Below are positions 26,782-34,159 of a stretch of 58,233 nucleotides of DNA, piece after piece. The DNA lies in contig JACABE010000027.1 in NCBI GenBank assembly GCA_013377005.1, forward strand, positions 1-58,233, given 5' to 3'. The stretch is from Bacteroidota bacterium. GTDB taxonomy: Bacteria > Bacteroidota > Bacteroidia > Bacteroidales > JACABE01. Both the position numbers and the translations under genes were made by a program. The number at the start of each line of letters is the position of its first letter. The stretch's first letter is position 1. A model generated the notes under the pieces. It did not search any database. It had not been told where the DNA came from and worked only from the letters and a program-made list of their open reading frames with translations.

Positions 26782-27486
26782 TTACGGAAGATTGTTTAAG
26801 TAGGTTCTGTCTTGTTCTGTCATTCCACCATGATCGGTAATATTCCAAATAATACTTTGAACTTGAGAACCTTGAGAAAGTTTCTTTTTCTTACTCAAAA
26901 TATCAACCAAATTCCATAAATCAGTGTGAAGTGTTGTACCTAACATTGTGTATTTTGTGCTATTTGGAACATGTTTATGAACATTAGTACAATAAGTTCT
27001 GATATGACAGCTAGTGGTGTCGTTTCCAGAAATAGTAATTGTATCGGGTTGCACAGTAATACCTGTTTGACATGAGGTATCATGAGGACAAAACATAAGA
27101 CCACCAGGGATAATAAAAGTAGTAGGTTGAGAACTTTTATTTCTAAACTTAATATATACCTGAACAAGTGATCCTGAACCAATTTCAACAGAAGTAGATT
27201 TAGGATTAATAATATAATTTTCAATGTTTTGTGTTTCTTTATTAAAATCAGTTGCTTTAAAAGCAGCACTGCTGATTTCACCAACTAATTCAATATTGTA
27301 AGGTAACACAAATGTTTTACAAACAGGAGTTCCCGGTGTACTTCCAAGTCCTGCAGGATAATTTCCAACAGGCACAACAACAGGTGCTGAAGGGTAGCTT
27401 GGACTTACATCCTTTTTACAAGCATTAAATACAATGGCACCTAATACTACAATAACAACAGAAAAAATAAGACTTTTTGTTTTCAT
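26782..27486 (-). CDS. hypothetical lipoprotein
   Basis: A 234-residue exported protein with a lipoprotein signal: hydrophobic residues 6-20, then FNAC, with C22 as the lipidation site. A proline-rich linker (about 28-50) precedes a beta-rich domain with six cysteines, several paired closely (FCPHDTSC, SCHIRTYC). The end reads VQSIIWNITDHGG...TYLNNLP, similar to the end of thioester-domain-like surface proteins, but I could not find the Cys-Gln thioester signature. It is probably anchored in the outer membrane. Function unknown. Confidence 0.65.
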   Translation of the reverse strand: MKTKSLIFSVVIVVLGAIVFNACKKDVSPSYPSAPVVVPVGNYPAGLGSTPGTPVCKTFVLPYNIELVGEISSAAFKATDFNKETQNIENYIINPKSTSVEIGSGSLVQVYIKFRNKSSQPTTFIIPGGLMFCPHDTSCQTGITVQPDTITISGNDTTSCHIRTYCTNVHKHVPNSTKYTMLGTTLHTDLWNLVDILSKKKKLSQGSQVQSIIWNITDHGGMTEQDRTYLNNLP

Positions 27487-27560
27487 TATTTAATGATTTT
27501 GATGAATAAAATATTTTGTAATCGTTAATAAGACAATTTTTTAAATATAAAAGTTGCCTA

Positions 27561-27568
27561 CAAATGTA
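27561..27568 (-). promoter_or_regulatory. -7 box for lipoprotein gene (TACATTTG on minus strand)
   Basis: The plus-strand bases CAAATGTA are the complement of TACATTTG. It lies about 75 bases above the lipoprotein ATG. Confidence 0.45.
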
Positions 27569-27841
27569 CAATATATAAAATGAAAACCTAATTATTAAAC
27601 GTTTTTTTTTAAGAAGATGAAAAATTATCCGATAAGTTATTAAAAATAAATAGTATGCATTATTTAAAGAAGACAATGACCTGAATTTTATTATTCAATA
27701 TCGAATAATATTTCTTTTGTGAGGTTGTTGTTGTTAGTTAATAGGGTTGTTGTTTTATTTGATTTTCGAAGAGATTTTTCTAGTTACCAAAGAAAAGATA
27801 ATCTTTGATTTTAACTTATGTAAAAAGTAAAAGTTTTAATA

Positions 27842-27867
27842 CCAATAATGATAGCTATCATTATTGG
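27842..27867. repeat. 26-bp perfect palindrome
   Basis: CCAATAATGATAG is followed directly by its exact complement CTATCATTATTGG. It starts 26 bases past the stop codon of the usp gene. As RNA it folds into a hairpin without a T run. It may be a terminator/stabiliser for tsaB-usp or a protein site. Confidence 0.6.
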
Positions 27868-27892
27868 AAATATCTTCAACACTTTTCCTAAC

Positions 27893-28708
27893 TTAATCGC
27901 ACATCACATATAAATCATCTCTTTGGTTCAAACACATCACAGAAATATTTTCGTTGTTAGTGATGATTGACAACTCTCTGGGCCCTTTTATCATATCAAT
28001 AATGCTATAGCTTTTGGTAGATAAAACGATGACAAGTCCAGCATTTTCTTCTGCCGCAGTTCTAATGGCTGCTTTATCAATGGTATGTTGTTTTTCGCTG
28101 GTTTTGATGATATCAAAGTTTACCTCAAAGTTATCAAATATCTTTTTAATAAATTTCAGGTTATTATTCAATTGTCGCAATAAATATTCGTCTTTCACAG
28201 TTGCTGCCATCACCTTTAATTCGGCATCATTAAATCTTCCGAAATAGCTTGCCCAAAGCACTTTTTCTTTCGATTCTTTGGTGGAATCAACCGGTAAAAT
28301 TATTTTTTTGTAATACGATGCATCTGTTATTGCATTGTTGACAAATATATAAGGAATACGCGATTTGTGAAACATCTTAAGCAATCTGGCAGGATGAAAA
28401 TCGCTCTTAGTATCCTTATTGTTAAAACAAACAATAGTTAACACTGCATTGATTTCAGGTACTAATTCGTTAAAAGACTTCGCAAAATTGCCTTTTAAAA
28501 CATTAGTATAAGCTACAATGTTTTTTGCTTTAACAATTGCTTGCATTTTTTGCTGCAATATAGCTTCATCGTCACTTTTTTGCATAAAACATAACAAGCT
28601 TAGTTCTTTTTCCAAAATATTGCTAAGTACAATAGCATGTTCAAGTGCAATATTGCCGTTCTCGCTAAAATCAGTTAAAACAATAATTTGTTGATTTCTT
28701 TCTTCCAT
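27893..28708 (-). CDS. tandem universal stress protein
   Basis: A 271-residue cytosolic protein with two Usp folds. The first opens with IIVLTDFSENGNIALEHA and the second with KKIILPVDSTKESKEKVLWA (about residue 135). The ATP-binding G-2x-G-9x-G(S/T) loop is not clear in either half, so it may be a non-nucleotide-binding type. The ATG at 28708 begins one base past the tsaB stop; a longer frame from 28744 would overlap tsaB. It is cotranscribed with tsaB. The stress role is inferred from family. Confidence 0.8.
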   Translation of the reverse strand: MEERNQQIIVLTDFSENGNIALEHAIVLSNILEKELSLLCFMQKSDDEAILQQKMQAIVKAKNIVAYTNVLKGNFAKSFNELVPEINAVLTIVCFNNKDTKSDFHPARLLKMFHKSRIPYIFVNNAITDASYYKKIILPVDSTKESKEKVLWASYFGRFNDAELKVMAATVKDEYLLRQLNNNLKFIKKIFDNFEVNFDIIKTSEKQHTIDKAAIRTAAEENAGLVIVLSTKSYSIIDMIKGPRELSIITNNENISVMCLNQRDDLYVMCD

Positions 28709-28709
28709 T

Positions 28710-29405
28710 TTAATACAATCCTTTAACAACTGATTTTGCAGCAATAAAATCTTTCAAATAAAAAGGTTCGAAATAAGCTGAACTTTCAAATATTTTAGAT
28801 TTAAACTTTTCTTCTGCAAGTGGTATCATATTAACTGCAGAAAGTTGTACGTTTTCGATAAAATGAGCATTCGGATGTTGCGTAAGAATAGCTGCACATT
28901 TTTGCGAACCATTGCCAAAAAAATAAACAGTATGCTTTTCTAAATATTCTAAATAGCTGTTTTCGTCCACAATATCAGCTCTTACATCACGAATTTGCTT
29001 AAGATTAACATCATAAAAAGCACTGTAAACTTCCATTCTACGGGCATCTATCATGGGACACAGCAAGCAGTTTTCCTGAATTGTTTTTTGATTTTTTAAT
29101 ACGCCAAACGCCATAACTTCCAGTGTGTCGATAGAAATAATCGGAATACCAAGTCCATAGCTTAATCCTTTGGCTGAAGAAACACCAATGCGTAAGCCGG
29201 TATAAGAACCGGGTCCTTTGCTCACAGCTACTGCATCTAAATCTTTGGGTGTTTTTTTTGCTTCTTTCAACACCTCATCAATAAAAACAGCCACATTTGC
29301 CGAATGCGAATTACCTTTATCTGTTTCTCTCAGCGAAATTAATAGTCCATCTGAAGCTAAAGCCACAGAGCAAACTTCTGTAGCCGTTTCTATCATTAAT
29401 ATCAT
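28710..29405 (-). CDS. tsaB: tRNA N6-threonylcarbamoyladenosine synthesis protein TsaB
   Basis: A 231-residue partner of TsaD in t6A37 modification of ANN-decoding tRNAs. Typical blocks: MIETATEVCSVALA at the start, NSHSANVAVFID, and SKGPGSYTGLRIGVSSAKGL (about 65-84). The frame opens two codons earlier at 29411, but a TAnnTTTG box at 29417-29424 puts transcription start near 29410, so the ATG at 29405 is preferred. The usp gene follows immediately. Confidence 0.93.
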   Translation of the reverse strand: MILMIETATEVCSVALASDGLLISLRETDKGNSHSANVAVFIDEVLKEAKKTPKDLDAVAVSKGPGSYTGLRIGVSSAKGLSYGLGIPIISIDTLEVMAFGVLKNQKTIQENCLLCPMIDARRMEVYSAFYDVNLKQIRDVRADIVDENSYLEYLEKHTVYFFGNGSQKCAAILTQHPNAHFIENVQLSAVNMIPLAEEKFKSKIFESSAYFEPFYLKDFIAAKSVVKGLY

Positions 29406-29416
29406 TGCCATAATAA

Positions 29417-29424
29417 CAAATGTA
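29417..29424 (-). promoter_or_regulatory. -7 box for tsaB-usp (TACATTTG on minus strand)
   Basis: The plus-strand bases CAAATGTA are the complement of TACATTTG. It lies 11 bases above the chosen tsaB start. Confidence 0.5.
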
Positions 29425-29938
29425 ATTTATAAAGTTCTATATTTATTTCCGATAAAAAAGCAAAACAGGTTATGCTATATTATTAAAACCAAAAATAATT
29501 TTTATTAAAAGAATACGGTTTATATTCATCCTTGTTTACATCGCATTCTCTTGTATAGTATGGTCTTCCATTTAAAAAACCTGTGTTTCTTTTTTTGAAC
29601 CTTGTATGGCAAAAATAAGCATAGTTTTTGTAAAATCTTTTTTATATTGCCTATCTTTTTAAAATTTTCTTTTTTGTTGATTTCCAAAGCAAAATGTATC
29701 AGCTGCTAAATTGATTTACGAAGATTTAAGCCAGAAATCTCCCGGCAAACCAAAGACTGTAAAATAGCTTTCCTTAGGACATAATTCTCTTTATACAGGG
29801 CTAAAAGCTGGTTATGGCTACCTTTTACCAGCACGGAAGTAGTTTTAATGGAAAAGCCAAGCGTGGGCTTGGCTTTTGATATTGTTTCAATATTTGTTAC
29901 TGTCCTTTTTGGTTTTAGTGGCTAGAGTAGTGGAGTTA
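29425..29938. other. intergenic region with possible gene remnant
   Basis: About 510 bases between tsaB and the small-gene cluster. In one plus frame, 29681-29840 reads like a decayed coding end: NVSAAKLIYEDLSQKSPGK, a TAG stop, then in the same frame SLYTGLKAGYGYLLPARK and a second stop. A strong plus-strand terminator follows at 29852. No start codon or family was recognised. Confidence 0.35.
29852..29877 (+). terminator. intrinsic terminator
   Basis: AAAAGCCAAGC (29852-29862), loop GTGG, then GCTTGGCTTTT (29867-29877): a perfect 11-bp stem. It follows no intact plus-strand gene, which supports a decayed gene upstream. It could also serve the minus-strand cluster, because the stem is A/T symmetric. 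Confidence 0.75.
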
Positions 29939-30235
29939 TTATTTTGCAAAACCAATATAAAACCCAATAAAGTAAATGATAAGACTAAGATATGTGAGTA
30001 AAAGCAACAAATTTATTAACCTTACCCTTTTTTCATATTCTAAAAATTTTTTCTTTTTTAAAGGAATTAGATAAAACATAAAAGATAAAAGTGCATATAC
30101 TTGCAAGTTGTCATAAAATTTAATAATGTTAACAGGTTTTTTTTTATCAATTAATAATAAAAGATTATAATGACAAAAAGCTCTTAAAATTTGTGCTAAA
30201 CCACCTAAGAATAAGAAAAAATCCCAGAAGTACAT
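29939..30235 (-). CDS. small hypothetical membrane protein
   Basis: A 98-residue protein with two or three hydrophobic helices (about 3-25, 45-58 and 73-95) separated by lysine-rich loops (DKKKP, LKKKKFLEYEKR). Not recognised. It is the last of three small minus-strand genes; the gap above it contains a GC-rich imperfect inverted repeat. Lysine placement suggests a real inner-membrane protein. Confidence 0.5.
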   Translation of the reverse strand: MYFWDFFLFLGGLAQILRAFCHYNLLLLIDKKKPVNIIKFYDNLQVYALLSFMFYLIPLKKKKFLEYEKRVRLINLLLLLTYLSLIIYFIGFYIGFAK

Positions 30236-30261
30236 AATTATTTAATTTTGAATTAATGACA

Positions 30262-30300
30262 AAACTCGTCGGGGTGCGTAGCAAGATGTTACGCCGAGCA
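30262..30300. repeat. GC-rich imperfect inverted repeat between small genes
   Basis: GCGTA (30276-30280) and TACGC (30290-30294) form the core stem with a 9-base loop. Outer TCG bases pair across an extra GGGT bulge. It is much more GC-rich than its surroundings. A bulged palindrome between small cassette-like genes resembles integron attC architecture, but no integrase is present. Confidence 0.4.
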
Positions 30301-30312
30301 GATAGTGTGATG

Positions 30313-30513
30313 TTAATTACAACCAAACAGGTATATTAAATATTTTATTAAAAAAATTAATCCTGCACCTAAACAAGAAATACCAATTGATAATGAATGA
30401 AAATTAATCAAAAATTTAAAAGTTCCCTCTTTCGTGGGATATTTAAATCTTTGAATTAAGAAATAAGATCCAATGATTATACCAATAATAGCAACAATTA
30501 AATTCTCATTCAT
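30313..30513 (-). CDS. small hypothetical membrane protein
   Basis: A 66-residue protein with two membrane helices (about 5-20 and 42-62) joined by a basic loop (QRFKYPTKEG). Not recognised. It is the middle gene of the three-gene minus-strand cluster. Upstream, at 30543-30564, lies a motif shared with the gap above the 154-residue gene. Confidence 0.5.
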   Translation of the reverse strand: MNENLIVAIIGIIIGSYFLIQRFKYPTKEGTFKFLINFHSLSIGISCLGAGLIFLIKYLIYLFGCN

Positions 30514-30542
30514 TTAAATTATTCTATAATATTCTATTTTTG

Positions 30543-30564
30543 GGCTAAACCAGTCGGTTAATAT
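30543..30564. repeat. shared intergenic motif, copy 1
   Basis: GGCTAAACCAGTCGGTTAAT (plus strand) lies just upstream of the 66-residue gene on the minus strand. A related copy, GGCTAAATCAGTTGAGTTGA, is at 31057-31079 upstream of the 154-residue gene. AACC...GGTT forms a short dyad in this copy. Confidence 0.4.
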
Positions 30565-30574
30565 AATATTGTAT

Positions 30575-31039
30575 TTATTTGTTATTAGGTATAAGGGGTA
30601 TATTCTCTAACAATCTATATACCTTTGCTGCTTCTTTTAATTCTTCATCAAATTTTGCATCATATAAGAAATTAAAAAGAGCCCATTCATTGTCTGCTTT
30701 ATATAAAATAAATGTGAATCTTATTGGTTGACGATCATATTTTATTAAGTAGCTGTATAATATCAAACTAGTCCCTACACTTTTACTGACAATATATTCA
30801 TAACCATGATATTTACCTAATAATTCTATTGTTTTAGTTAACTTCGTTTTTAATTCGTCAACTTCGTTTTTTAAGACATTTGAAGATTTATTAGTAGAGT
30901 ATATATAATCTATAGCAGAATTAGATCCTTCTTTTTCAAACTTATCAAAGAATGTTGTTATTAAATTTTCAGAAGAAGATTGACCATAAATGTTAAATAT
31001 ACAGAATAATGTTAATATAATTATTAAAATCTTTTTCAT
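30575..31039 (-). CDS. small secreted protein, NTF2-like size
   Basis: A 154-residue exported protein. A signal peptide (1-19) ends at NIYGQ. The mature part alternates helices and strands, with FDKFEKEGSNSAIDYIY near the N-terminus and IRFTFILYKADNEWALFNFLYDA near the end. This resembles NTF2-like/DUF4019-type folds, but the match is weak. It has its own well-formed promoter (31084-31113). Confidence 0.65.
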   Translation of the reverse strand: MKKILIIILTLFCIFNIYGQSSSENLITTFFDKFEKEGSNSAIDYIYSTNKSSNVLKNEVDELKTKLTKTIELLGKYHGYEYIVSKSVGTSLILYSYLIKYDRQPIRFTFILYKADNEWALFNFLYDAKFDEELKEAAKVYRLLENIPLIPNNK

Positions 31040-31056
31040 AATATTATTTTTATTTG

Positions 31057-31079
31057 GCTAAATCAGTTGAGTTGATATT
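31057..31079. repeat. shared intergenic motif, copy 2
   Basis: Second copy of the GGCTAAA[CT]CAGT motif, directly upstream of the ATG of the 154-residue gene on the minus strand and between it and its promoter. The paired positions upstream of two neighbouring small genes suggest duplication of a leader or cassette junction. Confidence 0.4.
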
Positions 31080-31083
31080 TATC

Positions 31084-31113
31084 AAAGTTATAACCCCTCC
31101 CATTCATCACAAT
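31084..31113 (-). promoter_or_regulatory. full promoter, TTG-N19-TAACTTTG (minus strand)
   Basis: The plus-strand bases CAAAGTTA (31084-31091) and CAA (31111-31113) give, on the minus strand, TTG-N19-TAACTTTG. Both Bacteroidota elements are present with correct spacing. It drives the 154-residue secreted protein and possibly the two small genes after it. Confidence 0.6.
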
Positions 31114-31136
31114 AACGAATGCAAAATAATCATAGT

Positions 31137-32525
31137 TTACTTGCTCTTTTCAGCTTTTACTTCAAACATTTTTGATTTGTCAACCTTTTTAACAACCGCT
31201 TTGTTTTTGAGTGATTTGGTTATTGCAGTATAAGGTCCGGCAATAATTTCATCATTTTCGTTCAAACCTTCGGTAATTTGGATATAATTATTGTCCTGAA
31301 TACCGGTTTTAACTTTTTGCATCAGAGCCGTTCCGTTTTTATATAAAAACACATATTCTACCACCTCATCCTTTATTGTTTTTTTAGTAGCTGTTCCATC
31401 TTCTTCCCCATCTTTATTTTCAGTATTTTCTTTTTTAGCAAACAGTGATTTTTTACCTGTAGAATCGTCTCTGGTAGTAACAGCCTGAATAGGAATTGTA
31501 AGAATATTCATTGCTCTTTTTGTTTGAATATCTACTGTTCCAGACATGCCAGGTCTAAAAGGGCTGATATTTGGTTTATCGGGTTTCATTAAATCCTGAT
31601 AAGATGATTGCAGAATTCTGATTTTTACATTGAAATTGGTAACCTGATCGGCACTTACGCCAGTAGTATTGGCAGAATTAGCAATTTGAGTTACCAATCC
31701 TTTGAATTTCCGATTCAAGTAAGCATCCACTTCAATCAATGCTGTATCGCCTAATTTAACTCTTACGATATCGTTTTCGTTTACATCAACATTCACTTCC
31801 ATATTGTTCAAATTAGCAATACGCATAATTTCGGTACCACTCGAAAATTGCGATGCACCGGTAACTCTTTCGCCAACTTCAACACTCAATTTGGAAATTG
31901 TTCCGCTATTAGGAGCAAAAATAGATGTACGGGTAAGGTTTTCTTTTGACTGTTTTAAAGCAGCTTCGGAACTACTTACATTGAACTTTGCAGCTTCTAC
32001 GTTTTGCTCAGCTGCATCCACCTGAGCTTTGGCTACATCAAAAGCAGCTTTAGCTGCATCAAATTCAGCAGCCGAAATGGTTTGTTGTTTATATAATTTT
32101 TCGTTACGTTCGAAAGTAATCAGGGTATTGTTGAACTGAGCTTTTACCTGAGCCAAATTGGCTTTAGCGTTTGCCAGTCCGGCTTTTTGACCATTAAGCA
32201 TTGCCAAACTTTGCTCAAAAGAAGATTTATAAATTTCGGGATCTATTTCAGCTAATAACTGTCCTTGTTTTACTTCGTCTCCTTCTTTCACCAATAATTT
32301 CACAACCTCACCCGAAATAAACGGACTGATTTTGATTTCAACTTCGGGTTTTATTTTTCCGCTTGCAGAAACTGATTCGGTAATATTCCTATTTGTAGCC
32401 TTTTCGGTAAATATCTCTAACGTGGCTTCTCCGCCAATCCAGCCATTCTTTTTAGCAATCAGTAAAAAGATAATTAATACAATGCCAACAGCAATTGATA
32501 ATCTGATGATATTTTTCTTTTTCAT
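31137..32525 (-). CDS. HlyD/MacA-type efflux periplasmic adaptor
   Basis: A 462-residue membrane fusion protein linking an inner-membrane pump to TolC. TM is at about 8-27. The biotinyl-lipoyl half-motif GEVVKLLVKEGDEVKQGQLL precedes a long Ala/Lys/Gln-rich coiled coil (about 85-195). The second lipoyl half holds APNSGTISKLSVEVGERV, followed by the beta-barrel. The C-terminal membrane-proximal domain carries an unusual charged insert (KKENTENKDGEEDGT). The ATG at 32525 is chosen over the longer frame from 32594, which would overlap tolC. It begins 28 bases after the tolC-like stop. No MacB-type ABC gene follows, contrary to the usual operon. Confidence 0.9.
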   Translation of the reverse strand: MKKKNIIRLSIAVGIVLIIFLLIAKKNGWIGGEATLEIFTEKATNRNITESVSASGKIKPEVEIKISPFISGEVVKLLVKEGDEVKQGQLLAEIDPEIYKSSFEQSLAMLNGQKAGLANAKANLAQVKAQFNNTLITFERNEKLYKQQTISAAEFDAAKAAFDVAKAQVDAAEQNVEAAKFNVSSSEAALKQSKENLTRTSIFAPNSGTISKLSVEVGERVTGASQFSSGTEIMRIANLNNMEVNVDVNENDIVRVKLGDTALIEVDAYLNRKFKGLVTQIANSANTTGVSADQVTNFNVKIRILQSSYQDLMKPDKPNISPFRPGMSGTVDIQTKRAMNILTIPIQAVTTRDDSTGKKSLFAKKENTENKDGEEDGTATKKTIKDEVVEYVFLYKNGTALMQKVKTGIQDNNYIQITEGLNENDEIIAGPYTAITKSLKNKAVVKKVDKSKMFEVKAEKSK

Positions 32526-32553
32526 GATGAAAAATTTATGTTTATTTACTCTT

Positions 32554-33984
32554 TTATTTTGATAATGTAATTGGATTTCCCTGATAAAAATCAAGAATCA
32601 CTTTTTTGAAAATGAAATTATATTTAGCTTTCAATAAATCGGACTGGGATTTAATAAGCTTATTCTTTGCATCATTATAATCCACAGAATTCATCATACC
32701 TACATCAAATTTTTGCTGGGTATAATTAAAAGCTTCCTGAAATGAAGTAACAGCTTTTTGCGAAGCATAATAACTTTTATAAGCACCTTGTGCATCTGCA
32801 GAAGCTTGTTCAATACTTTTCTGCAATTGATTTTTAGCCGTTTGCAAATTATAATCGGCATTTAAAGTATTAAGCTTTGCTTTACTAATATTAGCATTCA
32901 CCTGATAACCGTTAAATATCGGAATATTCAACGTAAAACGCAAAGATTTGCTTAGATTATTATTTAACTGATCTTTAAACGACATTTTTTCAAATTCGTA
33001 ATTGGTCATTTGCTGAACAATTTTTTCGCCTGTACCGGCAACGGTATAGTTGGTGGGCATGCCTGTAATTGTTGACATTGACTTGATTCTTGTATAATCT
33101 AAAAAATTATCAGCATAATTACTGCCATAATATCCGCTTAATGATAAACTTGGGTATCTTGAACTGCGTGCAATTGCCAAGCCACGATAAGAACTTTCGA
33201 GACGATGTTCTGCACTTTTAATTTCGGGCATCACTCCAGCTGCATAAGCAAACACCTGATTAGCCGGAACCAATGTAACTTCGCTTTCCATTTTTATATC
33301 AGGTTTTACAATGTCGAAATCTGTGGTTGATTTTAAATCAAGTAGCTGTGTAAGGTCAAGATAAGATAATTCTAATTGATTTTGAGCAGCAACCAAATTA
33401 GCTTCTTCCAAAGCACCCTGAGCCTGTATATCAAGCAAATTACCTTTGGCTATTGTACCTGCTTCAAAAAGCTTTTTTGTTCTTTCGATTTGCATATTGC
33501 TGATATCAACCTGATTTTGCGAAATCTCGACTTGTTCTTTGTTGAAAAGTATCTGCAAATAAGCTTGTCCGATGCGAAGTACAATGTCATTTTTCATTTT
33601 TTCAACATCATATTTACTTGCCATGTAATTACTTTGGCTTTGACGGATTGTATTCACTTTTTGGAATCCATTGAATAAATCTACAGATGATGTTAATGAA
33701 AATGAGTTAGATTGGGTTTGCTGGTCTGTATATGAATTAGACGATGGATCAATATTTCTGCCCCAACTATAATTATGACCTACACTTCCGTTTAGATTTG
33801 GCAAAACACCTAATTTGCTTTGTAATGCACTTATTTTTTCCGATTCAGCATTTAATTGGCTTTGTTTTATCTGGATATTATTTTCAAGTGCATATTTAAT
33901 GCAATCTTCTAATGACCATTTCTTTTGCGCTTGCATGTTTAATACATAAAGCAAAAGCATGAATAATAACAATAATTTTTTCAT
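32554..33984 (-). CDS. TolC-family outer membrane efflux protein
   Basis: A 476-residue outer membrane channel. A signal peptide ends at NMQAQ. Two OEP repeats are each rich in long amphipathic helices, with the repeat start KWSLEDCIKYALENNIQIKQ (about 22-41) typical of Bacteroidota TolC homologues. A conserved VDLFNGFQKVN turn near 100 and NIPIFNGYQVNANI near 365 mark the equivalent beta-barrel strands. It is the first gene of a two-gene operon with the adaptor downstream. A TAnnTTTG box lies 66-73 bases above the ATG. Confidence 0.92.
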   Translation of the reverse strand: MKKLLLLFMLLLYVLNMQAQKKWSLEDCIKYALENNIQIKQSQLNAESEKISALQSKLGVLPNLNGSVGHNYSWGRNIDPSSNSYTDQQTQSNSFSLTSSVDLFNGFQKVNTIRQSQSNYMASKYDVEKMKNDIVLRIGQAYLQILFNKEQVEISQNQVDISNMQIERTKKLFEAGTIAKGNLLDIQAQGALEEANLVAAQNQLELSYLDLTQLLDLKSTTDFDIVKPDIKMESEVTLVPANQVFAYAAGVMPEIKSAEHRLESSYRGLAIARSSRYPSLSLSGYYGSNYADNFLDYTRIKSMSTITGMPTNYTVAGTGEKIVQQMTNYEFEKMSFKDQLNNNLSKSLRFTLNIPIFNGYQVNANISKAKLNTLNADYNLQTAKNQLQKSIEQASADAQGAYKSYYASQKAVTSFQEAFNYTQQKFDVGMMNSVDYNDAKNKLIKSQSDLLKAKYNFIFKKVILDFYQGNPITLSK

Positions 33985-34049
33985 CTATTGTGAATATATA
34001 TTTCTTTTTGAATGATTTATCGGAAAATTTTAATTTTTAAATACGGTAT

Positions 34050-34057
34050 CAAAAGTA
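34050..34057 (-). promoter_or_regulatory. -7 box for tolC-adaptor operon (TACTTTTG on minus strand)
   Basis: The plus-strand bases CAAAAGTA are the complement of TACTTTTG, facing the tolC-like gene. Confidence 0.45.
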
Positions 34058-34120
34058 TGAATAAAACTTAAGCTATTGATATTTATTGTTATTTTTTTTA
34101 TTTATTTTCGCTCAAAGCCT

Positions 34121-34128
34121 TATTTTTG
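34121..34128 (+). promoter_or_regulatory. -7 box for M1 peptidase gene (TATTTTTG)
   Basis: A TAnnTTTG match 32 bases before the ATG at 34160. No -33 TTG at the usual distance was seen. Confidence 0.45.
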
Positions 34129-34159
34129 CAGTTGAGTTATTCATTTGAAGAGTTGAGTT

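Larger units (their letters stand above)
27487..27892. other. intergenic region with promoter and palindrome
   Basis: About 400 AT-rich bases between two minus-strand genes. It holds the lipoprotein promoter (27561-27568) and a 26-base perfect palindrome (27842-27867). An 83-codon minus frame (27425-27676) overlaps the lipoprotein start and looks spurious. Confidence 0.5.

Noticed and set aside
27425-27676. 83-codon minus-strand frame
   Set aside because: Overlaps the start of the lipoprotein gene and has a repetitive I/L/K/Y composition typical of chance frames.
29939-31113. Chromosomal integron
   Set aside because: No integrase gene and only one attC-like palindrome; kept only as a cassette-like observation.
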